From an uncultured Verrucomicrobiota bacterium (GTDB lineage Bacteria; Verrucomicrobiota; Kiritimatiellia; RFP12; UBA1067), in contig CALCDB010000042.1 of the NCBI GenBank assembly GCA_937901395.1, forward strand, positions 1-15,075: a stretch of 15,075 nucleotides of DNA. Direction: 5' to 3'. Position numbers and translations under genes: made by a program. Positions 14,664 through 15,075 of this stretch are shown here, piece after piece (position 1 is the first letter of the stretch; the number at the start of each line of letters is the position of its first letter). The notes beneath the pieces are model-generated. The model worked only from the letters and a program-made list of their open reading frames with translations, searched no databases and was not told where the DNA came from.

Positions 14664-15075
14664 TTCAACTCCTTCCAAAGTTTAGTGGTTACATTCGTCG
14701 TGGCTCCGCCAGTCTGCAGGAACATCGCGCCCGATGGCAATCTGCCGGCATCAATCGCCATCGATGCATTGCCATCTGCCGAAAACATCGCCCGCTTGAC
14801 GGCCTTCCAATCGTCTTCGCCCTTCATGCGATACATAATATTCGAAAATTCAGCCCTCCTTGTTACCGTCGCGGAATAGCCATTGCGCCAGAAATCCTCG
14901 ACAAAGGAATGTAGACCCGTGAATCCTCGTGCGCGATTGCCGCGCTTGATCGTTGAGACCTCCGCGATCTTTGACCATTCCTTGCTATCGCCCATCTTGT
15001 AGAAGCACGTGTAGGAGGTCATGTTATCATCGGTATCGGCGCATGCGAGACGAATGGTCACTGGCTCGCCCTCTC
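14660..15075 (-). CDS. C-terminal part of a DUF3472-like protein, 5' end outside window
   Basis: The frame is open to the right edge of the window, so the start is missing; the GTG at 15061 is internal and not a likely start. About 137 residues are visible. They resemble the C-terminal half of DUF3472 proteins: a W-x-K-I-A strand, then FTGLHSFVEDF, RRAEFSN, W-K-A-V-K-R-A-x-F and a G-x-M-F-L-Q-T-G-G end. These proteins are often secreted and of unknown role, possibly binding or processing carbohydrates. Whether this one has a signal peptide cannot be seen. It ends 4 bases inside fabD (ATGA), so it is translationally linked to the fatty-acid genes, an odd partner for them. The family call is from memory of the motif pattern. 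Confidence 0.55.
   Translation of the reverse strand, partial: EGEPVTIRLACADTDDNMTSYTCFYKMGDSKEWSKIAEVSTIKRGNRARGFTGLHSFVEDFWRNGYSATVTRRAEFSNIMYRMKGEDDWKAVKRAMFSADGNASMAIDAGRLPSGAMFLQTGGATTNVTTKLWKELK

Overview
The window is a densely packed stretch in which every gene I can support is on the minus strand, so transcription runs from the right end to the left. Genes overlap by a few bases or are separated by 1-25 bases. The only larger gaps are about 90 bases at 8315-8402 and about 73 bases at 12937-13009, and each holds a good promoter. The encoded cell is Gram-negative: there is an LpxC-family protein, an outer-membrane beta-barrel, a Wza-family export lipoprotein and a Wzc-like kinase. Together with a DUF3472-like protein and a GLSLGE (not GHSLGE) FabD motif, this makes me lean towards the PVC group (Verrucomicrobiota / Kiritimatiellota / Lentisphaerota). 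That placement is inference with modest confidence. No phylogenetic marker was tested.

Right block (15075 to about 8403). The 3' end of a DUF3472-like protein overlaps fabD by 4 bases. Then come fabD, fabG, acpP (with its own internal promoter), a divergent LpxC-family gene, an NADP-type isocitrate dehydrogenase (icd), a radical SAM protein of unknown substrate, and a TetR-family regulator. This is a type II fatty-acid synthesis / lipid A / central metabolism block that ends in a regulator.

Left block (8360 to 1). A strong extended -10 promoter starts an exopolysaccharide operon. In order, it encodes a short OPX (Wza-family) lipoprotein, an unrecognised secreted 312-residue protein, an outer-membrane beta-barrel, an O-antigen ligase/polymerase-like membrane protein, a Wzz/BY-kinase fusion with tyrosine-glycine-rich tails at both ends, RmlB, and the ATP-pyrophosphatase part of GMP synthase (cut by the window edge). 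The short OPX protein, beta-barrel, polymerase and PCP-kinase form the core of a Wzx/Wzy-type assembly and export machine. No glycosyltransferase, flippase, phosphatase or rmlA/C/D is in view.

The observations most worth following are: the two-part outer-membrane exporter with its unknown periplasmic partner; the kinase with tyrosine-rich tails at both ends; two promoters sharing one unusual architecture (five Cs abutting TTGC, 18-base spacer, TGn-TAnAAT-AC); an EPS start codon that lies almost at the predicted transcription start; an LpxC homologue with an altered metal-site spacing; and a GMP synthase ATPase that begins without its glutaminase domain.
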